This document shows, one piece after another, positions 19,455-29,800 of a stretch of DNA of 64,000 nucleotides; within the stretch, counting starts at the first letter, position 1, and every line of letters begins with the position of its first letter. The notes beneath the pieces are model-generated. The model ran no database searches. It had not been told where the DNA came from and was given only the letters and a program-made list of their open reading frames with translations. Source of the DNA: Odoribacter sp. (lineage in GTDB: Bacteria > Bacteroidota > Bacteroidia > Bacteroidales > Muribaculaceae); NCBI GenBank assembly GCA_023663145.1, contig JAMPHZ010000005.1, forward strand, positions 1 to 64,000, in the 5' to 3' direction. The translations under genes and the position numbers were made by a program.

Positions 19455-20398
19455 GCACCATAAGTACTGATATACTTGGAGCTCCTTTTCGGATGTGGCA
19501 CATAAATCAGGGCCGTGATTATGCAGGTGAGGTCAGATGTACTATAGTGAATCTGCAAGCATCATGTCCATCATCCCGTGCTGTGGTTTATATACATGGA
19601 TTCAGCGACTATTTCCTGCAGAAAGAAATGGCAGAGCGGTTCAGTGCTGCGGGTTATAATTTCTATGCTGTTGATTTGCGGCGTTATGGCCGTTCGCTGC
19701 TCCCGGGGCAGCATATGTTTCAAGTGCGTGATCTAAGTGAGTATTTCCCTGATATTGAAGCCGCGGTTAATGCTGCCAAAAATGGTGAAAATTCAGACAT
19801 TATACTACTTGCCCATAGCACTGGAGGCCTTACGGCTTCATTATATATGGCTAAGGATCCTGATCCGGCGATCAAAGCCCTTGTCCTCAACAGCCCGTTT
19901 TTAGAATGGAATCTGCCATTACCGGTGCGCAAGTTTATAATCCCTGTAATATCTACTATCGGCCGATTCTTTCCCAAGATGCCGGTAAGGCAGGCACCTG
20001 ATGAGAAATATGCCCGCTCGCTACGTGCCGGCATAGGCGGCGAGTGGGAATACCGCGAAGATTGGAAACCCGACATTATGCCAGACCCGGATGCAGGATG
20101 GGTGAGAGCTATTTATCGCGGTCAACGTATGCTGCGTACTCTACACATTGATGTGCCCATATTGCTTATGCACTCATCCAGGACTGTTACGAAAGGATCG
20201 CCACAAGAAGAATATTCGAGAGGTGACGCTATACTGAATGTAAAGCTCATCTCTGCACGCGGGCAGAGATTGGGAAGTAGAGTCACTGACCTGTCGGTAC
20301 CCGGGGCATTGCATGATATGGTGCTTTCATCTCCGCTTATCCGTAAAGAAGTTTACGCAATGATGATGGCATGGATAAGATCAGTAGTTTTTCAATAA
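19451..20398 (+). CDS. Alpha/beta hydrolase, lysophospholipase-like
   Basis: 315 aa, Hydrolase_4-type fold: oxyanion region VVYIHGFSDYF, GFxDYF and AVDLRRYGRS (early strand motifs), nucleophile elbow LLAHSTGGL (Ser), acid and His later (LHDMVLS near the C-terminus). No signal peptide, so cytoplasmic. Related proteins are annotated monoacylglycerol or lysophospholipid lipases; substrate unknown. ATGA overlap with pyrD, last gene of the unit starting upstream at recQ or clpP. Confidence 0.85.
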   Translation: MSTISTDILGAPFRMWHINQGRDYAGEVRCTIVNLQASCPSSRAVVYIHGFSDYFLQKEMAERFSAAGYNFYAVDLRRYGRSLLPGQHMFQVRDLSEYFPDIEAAVNAAKNGENSDIILLAHSTGGLTASLYMAKDPDPAIKALVLNSPFLEWNLPLPVRKFIIPVISTIGRFFPKMPVRQAPDEKYARSLRAGIGGEWEYREDWKPDIMPDPDAGWVRAIYRGQRMLRTLHIDVPILLMHSSRTVTKGSPQEEYSRGDAILNVKLISARGQRLGSRVTDLSVPGALHDMVLSSPLIRKEVYAMMMAWIRSVVFQ

Positions 20399-20404
20399 AA
20401 GTTT

Positions 20405-20434
20405 TTGCGGATTTAAAAAAAAATGCTAACTTTG
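20405..20434 (+). promoter_or_regulatory. rpsP promoter
   Basis: TTG (20405-20407), 19-base spacer, TAACTTTG (20427-20434); leader of about 40 bases to the rpsP ATG. Confidence 0.8.
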
Positions 20435-20479
20435 CGGTCGCAATCAATGCAAGACCAACTAATAATTAATTAAACATTA

Positions 20480-21025
20480 ATGGCAACAAAAATCAGATTA
20501 CAACGCCACGGTCGCAAGAACTACGCGTTTTATCCTATTGTTATCGCCGATAGCAGGGCACCACGAGATGGTAGATTTATTGAAAGGATAGGTTCATATA
20601 ATCCGAACACTAATCCTGCTACAATCACTCTTAACTTCGAGCGGGCCTTGTATTGGGTAAACTGCGGTGCTCAACCTACTGACACCGTTCGCACTATCCT
20701 CTCCAACGAGGGCGTTCTGTTGATGAAACATCTTCAGGGCGGCGTAAAGAAAGGTGCTTTTGATGAAGCTGAGGCAGAACGCCGTTTCAATGCATGGAAG
20801 CAGAAAAAGCAGGCCAAGGTTGATTCGCTCAAAGCTGATATGGCTGACCGCAAGCAACTTGCCGCTAAGGAGCGCCTCGAAGCTGAAGAAGCCAAGAACA
20901 AAGCAAAAGCAGAAGCCGTAGCCAAGAAGAAAGCCGAAATCGCCGCCGCTAAGGCAGAGGCAGAAGCAGCAGCCGCTGCCGCCAACACCGAAGCAGAAGC
21001 CACCGAGGCTCCCGCTGCTGAATAA
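20480..21025 (+). CDS. rpsP: 30S ribosomal protein bS16 with long C-terminal extension
   Basis: Residues 1-~80 are the bS16 core ([14 protein letters not shown].. [19 protein letters not shown]). The remaining ~100 residues are an extension rich in Ala, Lys and Glu, predicted helical or coiled, ending in an Ala/Glu low-complexity tail. E. coli bS16 is about 82 aa; extended forms are usual in Bacteroidota. Own promoter upstream, strong terminator downstream, so monocistronic. Confidence 0.97.
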   Translation: MATKIRLQRHGRKNYAFYPIVIADSRAPRDGRFIERIGSYNPNTNPATITLNFERALYWVNCGAQPTDTVRTILSNEGVLLMKHLQGGVKKGAFDEAEAERRFNAWKQKKQAKVDSLKADMADRKQLAAKERLEAEEAKNKAKAEAVAKKKAEIAAAKAEAEAAAAAANTEAEATEAPAAE

Positions 21026-21065
21026 GGCTCCTTAAACGCTATTTCCGGCGTCTTTTAAACTTCTC

Positions 21066-21116
21066 TTAAGGGAGTGTGTTGGCCCGACGCTGACACACTC
21101 CCTTAATCTCTTTTTT
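21066..21116 (+). terminator. rpsP terminator
   Basis: Perfect 14-bp stem (21066-21079 with 21093-21106), 13-base loop, followed by a T-rich stretch. Confidence 0.9.
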
Positions 21117-21140
21117 AAGTCTATTTTCTATATTTCCCTT

Positions 21141-24100
21141 ATGAAGAAATTTCCCGAATATTCGGGCCTTTCATTGCCCGATGTCAATAAAGAGATGCTC
21201 AAAGCATGGACTGATGAAAATCTATTCGAGCAGAGTATCGATATACGTAAGGGGGCGCCGGCCTTTGTTTTCTTCGAGGGCCCGCCTTCAGCCAATGGCA
21301 TGCCCGGCATTCATCACGTGATGGCTCGCACCATTAAAGATATTTTTTGCCGTTATAAGACCATGAAAGGATTCCGCGTAGCCCGAAAAGCTGGTTGGGA
21401 TACACATGGCCTTCCTGTTGAACTTGGTGTGGAAAAATCGCTTGGAATCACAAAGGAGGATATCGGTCATAAAATATCTGTTGATGACTATAACGCCGCT
21501 TGCCGCCGTGAGGTGATGAAGTATACCAAGGAATGGGAGACACTTACGAAATCAATGGGATATTGGGTTGATATGACAGACCCTTACATCACATATGATA
21601 ACCGCTATATTGAATCAGTATGGTGGCTCCTTTCACAACTTTATGCCAAGGGTTATCTTTATAAGGGATATACTATCCAGCCCTATTCGCCGGCCGCAGG
21701 TACAGGTCTTAGCTCTCATGAACTTAACCAACCCGGCTGTTATCGTGATGTGAAAGACACTACATGTATCGCCCAGTTTGAGATTCTTGATCCAAAACCC
21801 GAGATGACCGGATGGGGCACTCCTTATTTCATAGCATGGACAACCACCCCGTGGACTCTCCCCTCAAACACAGCACTCTGTGTCGGGCCCTCGATAACGT
21901 ATTGTTCTGTAAAGACATTCAATAAATATAGTGGTAAGCCAGTTACCGTAGTGTTGGCTAAACCTCTTCTTGAGTCTGTACTTGGTCAAAAAGGCCGGGA
22001 TGCTGATTTCGATGCGTATAAATCAGGTGATAAGATCGTTCCATGGCAAGTAATTGCCGAATATTCAGGTAAGGATCTTGTAGGGATGCATTACAAACAG
22101 CTCATTCCCTGGATGTCACCGGGTGATAATGCTTTCAGGGTTATTCCGGGCGACTATGTAACTACTGATGACGGTACCGGTATTGTACATATTGCAGGAA
22201 CATTTGGTGCTGATGACCTTCGTGTATCAAATGCCAATGGCATCCCCCCTATGGAGCTTATCAACAGGGCCGGTAACGTCTGTCCTATGGTAGATCTGCG
22301 TGGTCGCTTCTATATGATTGAAGATCTTGATCCGGAATTTGTAAAGAAACGTGTGGATGTTGACGCGTATTCTCCCTGGCAAGGTAAATTTGTGAAGAAT
22401 GCCTATGATCCGGATAAAACTGATACTGATATGTCGCTTGATGTGGAGATATGCCTTTGGCTCAAGGAGCGCGGGCTGCTTTTCACTTCTGAGAAACATA
22501 CTCATAGCTATCCGCATTGCTGGCGCACAGATAAGCCTGTGATATACTATCCCCTTGACTCATGGTTTATCAAGACAACTGCAGCCCGTGAACGTCTGAT
22601 GGAGCTCAATAATACCATAAAATGGAAGCCTGCGGCAACCGGTAGCGGTCGTTTTGGCAAATGGCTTGAGAATCTACAGGACTGGAATCTCTCACGTTCG
22701 CGCTATTGGGGCACACCGCTACCTATATGGCGCACTGAGGATGCCTCGGAAGAGTTGATCATTGATTCAGTCGAACATCTTTATAACGAGATAGACAAGG
22801 CTGTAGAGTCGGGATTCATGAAGTCTAACCCGTTGCGCGATAAAGGATTCGTCCCAGGTGACTATTCTAAAGATAATTATGCCAAGATTGATCTCCACCG
22901 CCCATATGTGGATGATGTCGTACTTGTATCACCGTCAGGTCGACCCATGCATCGCGAACTTGACTTGATTGATGTATGGTTTGACAGTGGTTCAATGCCT
23001 TATGCACAAATTCATTATCCGTTTGAGAACAAGGATTCGTTTGACAACGGAGATGTATATCCTGCTGATTTCATAGCTGAAGGTGTTGACCAGACACGAG
23101 GTTGGTTCTTTACTTTACATGCGATTGCCGGGATGATCTTTGATCGTGTGTCATATAAGGCTGTAGTATCCAATGGCCTTGTCCTTGACAAAAATGGCAA
23201 TAAAATGTCGAAACGCCTTGGCAATGCAGTGAATCCGTTTGAGGCAATAGAACAGTATGGATCTGATCCGTTGCGTTGGTATATGATAGCCAATTCATCG
23301 CCTTGGGACGATCTCAAATATGATCCTGCCGGTGTCACAGAGGTTGGTCGCAAGCTCTTCTCAACGTTATATAACACATATTCTTTCTTCGCTCTTTATG
23401 CCAATGTTGACGGTTTTACCGGCCAGGAACCACAGGTGCCGGTGAACGAGCGCCCTGAGATCGACCGTTGGATAATCTCGCTGCTTAATTCCCTAATAGC
23501 AGAGGTCGATGATGCATTCGCTGATTATGAACCTACAAAAGCTGCCCGTGCGATCAATGATTTTGTGCTGTATAACCTGTCGAACTGGTATGTGCGCCTC
23601 AACCGTAAACGGTTCTGGGGCGGTGGGCTTACAGCAGATAAGCTGGCCGCTTACCAAACCTTATTTACTTGCCTTGAAACAGTGGCGCGCCTCATCGCCC
23701 CGGCAGCTCCGTTCTACGCCGATCGCCTTTTCCGTGATCTTACCTATGTGGATGGTAAACCCGATGGTGCATCTTCAGTGCATCTTGCTGATTTCCCTGT
23801 CCCTAACAGCGAGTTCATTGATAAGGAACTTGAAGATCGCATGGCAGTAGCCCAGAAACTGACATCAATGGTACTTTCATTACGCCGAAAGGTTAACATA
23901 AAAGTGCGTCAACCTCTTTCGACCATAATGGTGCCTGTGGCTGATGAAAAAGCTCGCAAGATGGTTGAATCGGTGTCTCAGCTGTTGCTTGCTGAAATAA
24001 ATGTCAAGAACCTTAAAGTAGTGCATAGCGGCGATGGCATACTCGTAAAACGAGTGAAACCCGATTTCAAGAAACTTGGGCCTAAATTCGGCAAGTTGAT

Positions 24101-24575
24101 GAAAGACGCTGCCAAAGCAATTTCAGAGATGTCACAGGCTGATATCGCAACACTTGAGGCACAAGGATTCTTTGAGCTATTCCTGCAAGGAAGTGCCACG
24201 AAGGTTGACTTGGCCGATGTGGAGGTGATTTCTGAAGATATACCCGGTTGGCTGGTAGCCAATGACGGTAGTCTTACCGTGGCTCTTGACATAACGGTTA
24301 CTGATGAATTGCGTCTTGAGGGCTTTGCACGAGAGATTGTTAACCGCGTGCAGAATATCCGAAAGGAACGTGATTATGATATAACGGACCGTATAAATCT
24401 TGTTTTTGCGCCGGTTGCAGGTCTTGATCAGGTGCTTGATAAGTTTGGCGGTTACATATCATCGCAGGTTCTTGCAGAGGCAATCACTACCGATGCGGCC
24501 ATTGAGACTGACCCTGATGCGGTAAAACTCGAAATCGACGGTATCGAACTCAATTTATTAATATCTCAAGTTTAA
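21141..24575 (+). CDS. ileS: Isoleucyl-tRNA synthetase
   Basis: Class I synthetase charging tRNA-Ile, with an editing (CP1) domain. 1144 aa. The HIGH-type motif is PPSANGMPGIHHVMART (about 48-64), common to the long IleS form; the KMSKS-type motif reads NKMSKRLGN. The anticodon-binding region and long C-terminal domain follow. Start ATG at 21141, 25 bases past the rpsP terminator; no exact TAnnTTTG box is present in the gap (TATATTTC is the nearest), so expression may rely on read-through or a weaker promoter. Followed at 3 bases by the DksA-like gene. Confidence 0.97.
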   Translation: MKKFPEYSGLSLPDVNKEMLKAWTDENLFEQSIDIRKGAPAFVFFEGPPSANGMPGIHHVMARTIKDIFCRYKTMKGFRVARKAGWDTHGLPVELGVEKSLGITKEDIGHKISVDDYNAACRREVMKYTKEWETLTKSMGYWVDMTDPYITYDNRYIESVWWLLSQLYAKGYLYKGYTIQPYSPAAGTGLSSHELNQPGCYRDVKDTTCIAQFEILDPKPEMTGWGTPYFIAWTTTPWTLPSNTALCVGPSITYCSVKTFNKYSGKPVTVVLAKPLLESVLGQKGRDADFDAYKSGDKIVPWQVIAEYSGKDLVGMHYKQLIPWMSPGDNAFRVIPGDYVTTDDGTGIVHIAGTFGADDLRVSNANGIPPMELINRAGNVCPMVDLRGRFYMIEDLDPEFVKKRVDVDAYSPWQGKFVKNAYDPDKTDTDMSLDVEICLWLKERGLLFTSEKHTHSYPHCWRTDKPVIYYPLDSWFIKTTAARERLMELNNTIKWKPAATGSGRFGKWLENLQDWNLSRSRYWGTPLPIWRTEDASEELIIDSVEHLYNEIDKAVESGFMKSNPLRDKGFVPGDYSKDNYAKIDLHRPYVDDVVLVSPSGRPMHRELDLIDVWFDSGSMPYAQIHYPFENKDSFDNGDVYPADFIAEGVDQTRGWFFTLHAIAGMIFDRVSYKAVVSNGLVLDKNGNKMSKRLGNAVNPFEAIEQYGSDPLRWYMIANSSPWDDLKYDPAGVTEVGRKLFSTLYNTYSFFALYANVDGFTGQEPQVPVNERPEIDRWIISLLNSLIAEVDDAFADYEPTKAARAINDFVLYNLSNWYVRLNRKRFWGGGLTADKLAAYQTLFTCLETVARLIAPAAPFYADRLFRDLTYVDGKPDGASSVHLADFPVPNSEFIDKELEDRMAVAQKLTSMVLSLRRKVNIKVRQPLSTIMVPVADEKARKMVESVSQLLLAEINVKNLKVVHSGDGILVKRVKPDFKKLGPKFGKLMKDAAKAISEMSQADIATLEAQGFFELFLQGSATKVDLADVEVISEDIPGWLVANDGSLTVALDITVTDELRLEGFAREIVNRVQNIRKERDYDITDRINLVFAPVAGLDQVLDKFGGYISSQVLAEAITTDAAIETDPDAVKLEIDGIELNLLISQV

Positions 24576-24578
24576 ACA

Positions 24579-24962
24579 ATGGCTGATAAAGTAAGATACT
24601 CTGACGAGGAACTTGAGGAGTTCCGCGCCATTATAAATGATAAGCTTGAAAAAGCGTTGCATGAATACGAGCATTTGCGTCAGCTTTTGGTTAACAGTGA
24701 TGGAAATGATACAGCTGATACATCTCCTACGTTCAAAGTGCTTGAAGAAGGCGCAGGTACCCTTGGCAAGGAGGAGGCAGCGCGTCTCGCCGACAGGCAG
24801 CGGGTGTTCATCAACCATCTGCGTGCGGCCTTGATCAGAATTGATAATAAGACTTATGGGGTATGCCGTGTGACCGGCAAGCTAATCCCAAAAGAGCGTT
24901 TGCGCATAGTGCCTCATGCCACCACAAGTGTTGAGGGCAAAGAGATGCAGCAGAAGAAATAA
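24579..24962 (+). CDS. DksA/TraR-family protein with degenerate zinc finger
   Basis: 127 aa. N-terminal coiled-coil half (LEEFRAIINDKLEKALHEYEHL) and C-terminal finger region (YGVCRVTGKLIPKERLRIVPHAT) fit the DksA/TraR family, which acts in the RNA polymerase secondary channel. Only one of the four zinc-binding Cys survives (in GVCR); the others are Thr, Pro/His and absent, a pattern I associate with Bacteroidota members, so a zinc site as in E. coli DksA is unlikely. It sits between ileS and lspA, three bases from ileS. Confidence 0.88.
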   Translation: MADKVRYSDEELEEFRAIINDKLEKALHEYEHLRQLLVNSDGNDTADTSPTFKVLEEGAGTLGKEEAARLADRQRVFINHLRAALIRIDNKTYGVCRVTGKLIPKERLRIVPHATTSVEGKEMQQKK

Positions 24963-24987
24963 TATAACACATTCATAAAAAGTACAG

Positions 24988-25012
24988 CCGCCCGGCTTTC
25001 ATTGCCGGGCGG
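24988..25012 (+). terminator. GC-rich hairpin between the DksA-like gene and lspA
   Basis: Perfect 9-bp stem (24988-24996 with 25004-25012), 7-base loop, but no T-run; may be a weak terminator or an RNA processing or stability element, since lspA begins 19 bases later. Confidence 0.5.
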
Positions 25013-25030
25013 TATGTATAAACGTTTGAG

Positions 25031-25699
25031 ATGAAGCAAGAGAATAAGCGGCACTACGGTTTGATTGCCATCGCGGTAGCTTTCGCTGTAATTGTGATTG
25101 ACCAGATTGTGAAAATATGGGTGAAAACCCATTTTTATCTTGGTGAGAGTTATGAGATATTGCCATTCTTTCAACTGCGGTTTATTCAGAACAACGGTAT
25201 GGCTTTCGGTATGGAACTTGGCAGCAAATTATTTCTGTCATTGTTCCGTATAGTAGTGGTAGCATTACTGATATGGTATATCTGTCGTCTTGTACGTCGC
25301 CCTAAGGTGAATTGCGGTTATCTTGTGACGATTGTGTTGATAGCCGCCGGTGCTTTCGGTAATATAATAGATTGTATCTTTTACGGAGAGATCTTCAGTA
25401 ATCCCATGCCTCCGCAGATAGCTTCATTCGTGCCATGGGGCTGCGGATATTCATCGCTTTTTCATGGGTTCGTAGTGGATATGCTGTATTTCCCTCTTTT
25501 TTCGTTTACATGGCCTGAATGGATGCCTTTGGTAGGGGGTGGGGAATTCTCTTTCTTTGACCCGGTATTCAACGTGGCTGACTCCGCTATCACGGTGGGA
25601 GTGCTCATGCTTATAATTTTTTACAATAAATACTTGCCTTTTGGTTCGGATAATGAACCGCGCGGAGGTAATAGCGGTGAGTCTTTGCATGATTCTTAA
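25031..25699 (+). CDS. lspA: Lipoprotein signal peptidase II
   Basis: Inner-membrane aspartyl protease that cleaves prolipoprotein signal peptides. 222 aa, four hydrophobic segments (about 10-30, 70-90, 100-120, 180-200). Catalytic Asp residues lie in GAFGNIIDCIF and FNVADSAITVG, and FIQNNGMAFGM is the conserved NxGxAFG region. Larger than the ~165-aa E. coli enzyme owing to an insertion before the second Asp (roughly 120-165), common in Bacteroidota. Overlaps the next gene. Confidence 0.96.
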   Translation: MKQENKRHYGLIAIAVAFAVIVIDQIVKIWVKTHFYLGESYEILPFFQLRFIQNNGMAFGMELGSKLFLSLFRIVVVALLIWYICRLVRRPKVNCGYLVTIVLIAAGAFGNIIDCIFYGEIFSNPMPPQIASFVPWGCGYSSLFHGFVVDMLYFPLFSFTWPEWMPLVGGGEFSFFDPVFNVADSAITVGVLMLIIFYNKYLPFGSDNEPRGGNSGESLHDS

Positions 25700-26516
25700 A
25701 TGTAAGTCGCGGAAGCTGTCAATTATTCCAATTGCCATAATGGCTCTCTGTGGTTGTAACCGTGTGCCTGATGGTGTAATCCAACCAGAACCCATGGCTC
25801 AGTTGATGGCAGATATGAGAGTCGCGGACGCCGTGGTTAGTGTCAACAGTTCTGATTATCGTGGGCCGGCCACGCGTGAGGCTCTTAGAATGGCGGTTTT
25901 CAACCGTCATGGTGTGACTGAGGCTCAATTTGACAGTTCTTTAGTATGGTATGGCCGTAACATCGGAAAATACCAGGAGGTAAATGACCGGACTATTGAT
26001 ATTCTTGAAGGGCGTCTTGCCCGAGCAGGCAGTGCTGCCTCGGCCGCTGCGATGTCGATTGCGGGCGATTCTGTCGATATATGGGACTCTTCACGCTTAT
26101 TTACAGTCACTCGTCGATCTCCGTCTCAGTTTATAACATTCCATCTTTCTCCTGACCGAAACTGGGAAGCCGGGGATGTTTATACATGGCGTGCGCGTTT
26201 CGCTATACCGCCTGCAAGTGCTTCATGGAGTATTACCGCCGAATACGATGACGGAGCTGTTGAAATAGTAAATTCAACAATGCTTGCCTCAGCACCTGGT
26301 AGTCATGACCTGACATTATTTACTGATTCGACAAGGTCGGCACGAGCTATCTCCGGATGGTTACGTATCGAACCTGATCGTATGCGGCCTGCTATAATTG
26401 ACAGTATATCTCTTATACGGCGTCGTCGATATACACCCGTTAACGGCAGACCTTCACAACGCCGAATCATTCCACGCCCGTCAATTCATGCCGATTCTAC
26501 AACAACCTCATATTGA
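25689..26516 (+). CDS. DUF4296 domain lipoprotein
   Basis: 275 aa from the ATG at 25689, inside the end of lspA (11-base overlap); earlier in-frame starts at 25641 would lengthen the N-terminus without sense. Signal peptide with lipobox (IMALCGC, Cys as lipidation site), then a DUF4296-like block (CNRVPDGVIQPEPMAQLMADMRVADA), a Bacteroidota family of unknown role. The C-terminal half is beta-rich without recognised domain. The substrate class (lipoprotein) fits its position behind lspA. Confidence 0.82.
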   Translation: MILKCKSRKLSIIPIAIMALCGCNRVPDGVIQPEPMAQLMADMRVADAVVSVNSSDYRGPATREALRMAVFNRHGVTEAQFDSSLVWYGRNIGKYQEVNDRTIDILEGRLARAGSAASAAAMSIAGDSVDIWDSSRLFTVTRRSPSQFITFHLSPDRNWEAGDVYTWRARFAIPPASASWSITAEYDDGAVEIVNSTMLASAPGSHDLTLFTDSTRSARAISGWLRIEPDRMRPAIIDSISLIRRRRYTPVNGRPSQRRIIPRPSIHADSTTTSY

Positions 26517-26700
26517 ACGAATACTCGCGCTTCGGGTTGAATACTGCGGAGACTCCTATGGATTGTCACTCGTCACAATCAATGGCCGTGATGTTACAAT
26601 CCAACCTTTTATACGTGAGACGGCAGACACCGTTTTTTATAGCGGCACCTTGATTATTGATTATGACGCTGATGGCTTTCCAATATTAATAAAGGCATAG
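26488..26700 (+). CDS. Small hypothetical protein overlapping the lipoprotein gene
   Basis: 70 aa from the ATG at 26488, overlapping the preceding gene by 29 bases in another frame. The product (MPILQQPHIERILALRVEY...) looks like a soluble beta-rich protein with alternating hydrophobics. The frame is open further upstream (26398) but the ATG nearest the overlap is preferred. Last gene before the purL promoter. Function unknown. Confidence 0.5.
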   Translation: MPILQQPHIERILALRVEYCGDSYGLSLVTINGRDVTIQPFIRETADTVFYSGTLIIDYDADGFPILIKA

Positions 26701-26753
26701 GTGTATTTGGCGTAATTAACAAAAAAGCCAACTATTCTTATGTCTGATGCATG

Positions 26754-26782
26754 TTGGATTACGATTTTTTTGATTAACTTTG
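26754..26782 (+). promoter_or_regulatory. purL promoter
   Basis: TTG (26754-26756), 18-base spacer, TAACTTTG (26775-26782). Start near 26789 leaves a ~30-base leader before the ATG at 26819 and argues against the in-frame TTG at 26798. Confidence 0.75.
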
Positions 26783-26818
26783 TGGCGCAAATAATTTTTG
26801 CCCAAATTACTCTTACCG

Positions 26819-29800
26819 ATGATTACATTCTTCAAACAGAAAAACCATACGGTTTATCTTGTGCAGTCGCAAGGGCAATTGTCGCCCGACGCTATCTGCC
26901 GCTTGTCATGGCTCCTTGATGGAGCGCGCCCCCTGAGCGCACGTGCCGTTAAAGGCCGATTTGTGGGTCCCCGCAAAGAAATGATCACTCCATGGAGCAC
27001 CAATGCCGTCGAGATTTCCCAAAACATGGGTCTTGGCGGCATTGAGCGTATTGAGGAGTTTACACGGGTGGAAGGTGATGATGCGCCTCAGTTTGACCCG
27101 ATGCTCCAACGCGTATATGAAGGTCTCAGTGCTGCTGATTTTACGTCTTCATCCTCACCGGCACCAGTAGTGCATATTGAAGATATAGAAGCTTATAATG
27201 AAAGCGAAGGCCTTGCCTTGAGTCATGATGAGATCAAATATCTCAAAGACTTGTCGGCCAAGTTGGGACGTCCGCTTACCGACAGTGAGGTATTTGGCTT
27301 CTCTCAAGTTAACTCAGAACATTGTCGTCATAAAATATTCAATGGAACATTTGTGATTGATGGCAAGGAAATGCCCCAATCATTGTTTAAGCTCATAAAA
27401 AAGACCTCGGCCGAAAATCCCAACGGGCTTGTGTCCGCCTATAAAGATAATGTAGCTTTTGTGAAAGGTCCACGTATCAATCAGTTCTATCCTCAGAACC
27501 CTGATCGCCCTGATTATTTTACTGAGCGGCGTATTGATACAGTTATATCCTTGAAAGCCGAAACCCATAACTTCCCCACAACAGTAGAGCCGTTTAATGG
27601 CGCAGCCACAGGCACGGGGGGCGAAATCCGCGATCGTCTCGGTGGAGGCCGGGCCTCTTTGCCGTTGGCCGGTACTGCGGTTTACATGACCTCGTATCCG
27701 CGTCTGTCGCCCGAGAAAAAATGGGAACTTATGTTTAATCCACGTGTATGGCTTTATCAGACACCTGCCGAAATTTTAATAAAGGCTTCTAATGGCGCTT
27801 CCGATTTCGGTAATAAATTCGGTCAGCCTCTGATATGTGGTTCAGTATTGACATTCGAGCATAGTGAGCATGGCATCGATTATGGCTATGACAAGGTAAT
27901 AATGCTTGCCGGCGGTGTAGGATATGCTGACCGTAAGGATGCCATAAAAGGGACACCATCGCCTGGACAGAAAGTGGTGGTAAGCGGTGGCGATAATTAT
28001 CGTATAGGTATGGGCGGCGGTGCTGTGTCGTCAGTAAATACCGGTAGTTATGCCAATTCCATTGAACTTAACGCAGTGCAACGAGCCAATCCCGAAATGC
28101 AGAAGCGTGTTTCTAACGTTATACGTGCATTGGCAGAATCGCCGTCAAATCCAATTGTCTCTATCCATGACCATGGAGCCGGCGGTCATCTTAATGCCTT
28201 GAGCGAGTTGGTTGAGGCGACCGGCGGTCATATAGACATCGATGCTCTTCCCGTGGGTGATCCCACTCTCAGCGACAAGGAGATTGTGGGTAATGAGAGT
28301 CAGGAACGTATGGGCTTTGTGATAAATGCCAAAGACATACCTCTTGTTGAACGTATCGCTCAACGTGAACGGGCCCCGATGTACGTTGTAGGAGAAACTA
28401 CAGATGATCATCGATTCATTTTCAGTCACAAGGGAGGTGAGCACCCCATAGATCTGGAGATGTCAGATATGTTCGGCAATTCACCGAAGACAATAATGAC
28501 AGACAGTACCATTGACCGGGAGTTTACTCCGGCTTGTGTTGAGAGTGCAAAAATCAGTGAATATATCAACGATGTCCTTTCTCTTGAGGCTGTAGGTTGC
28601 AAGGATTGGCTCACAAACAAGGTTGACCGGTCAGTTACCGGTCGCATTGCGCGCCAGCAGTGCCAGGGTGAACTACAGCTACCGCTCAGTGACTGTGGCG
28701 TTGTAGCTCTTGATTACCGGGGGCGTAGCGGTATTGCTACCTCTATTGGGCATGCACCTCAGGTAGCCGTTGCCGACTCCCAGGCCGGCAGTGTACTTGC
28801 CATAGCTGAGTCACTGACGAATATTGCCGGTGCCCGTCTCAAAGACGGATTGAAGAGCGTTTCACTCAGTGCCAACTGGATGTGGCCTTGCCGTAACGAA
28901 GGTTTTGATGCATCCCTTTATAAGGCCGTACAGGCTTGCAGTGACTTCGCATGCTCACTTGGTATAAATATACCAACAGGAAAGGATTCGCTGTCAATGA
29001 CACAGAAATACAGCAACGGAACCAAGGTGTTGGCTCCCGGAACTGTAATTATTTCTGCTGCCGGCGAGGTTACCGATGTGCGTCGTACTGTATCGCCTGT
29101 TTTGTCAAATACTGTCAACTCAACACTCTATTATATAGATTTTTCATCAGATAAACTTAAACTTGGAGGATCGGCCCTATATCAGACCATGGGGCGTGTG
29201 GGAAGTGATGTGCCTACAGTAAAGGACTCTTCACGTTTTAGAACAGCATTTGATGCGGTGCAGCAACTCGTGAAAGGCCGTAAATTGCTTGCAATACATG
29301 ATGTGAGCGCAGGTGGCCTTGTAACCACATTGCTTGAGATGACATTCTCGAATACCAAGGGTGGACTAAAGTTCTATACAGATGGCTTCCAGGCCTATGG
29401 AGAGCAAGATCTTGTTAAAATCCTTTTTGCAGAGAATCCGGCTATAGTGATTCAGGTTGCTGATAGCGCTAAAGAATCGGTTGAGACAATCCTTGACAGC
29501 TGTGGCGCTAAATATTTCCCGGTGGCTTGTCCGTCGGCAGAGAGAGTGTTGCAGATCACACATGGTGATGAAGAATTGTGGTTAAACATAGATGTATTGC
29601 GTGATGTGTGGTACAGCCCCAGCTTTAGTCTTGACAGATTGCAGAGCGGAGAAGAATGTGCAGCCGCCCGTTTCAATAATTATAAACATCAGCCTGTGCG
29701 CTATCTGATTCCGGCAGGGTTTGACGGATCTTTATCAAGTCGTGGTCTAACTGCGGAACGCTCATCAGCGTCAGGCATCAAAGCGGCCATTATACGCGAA

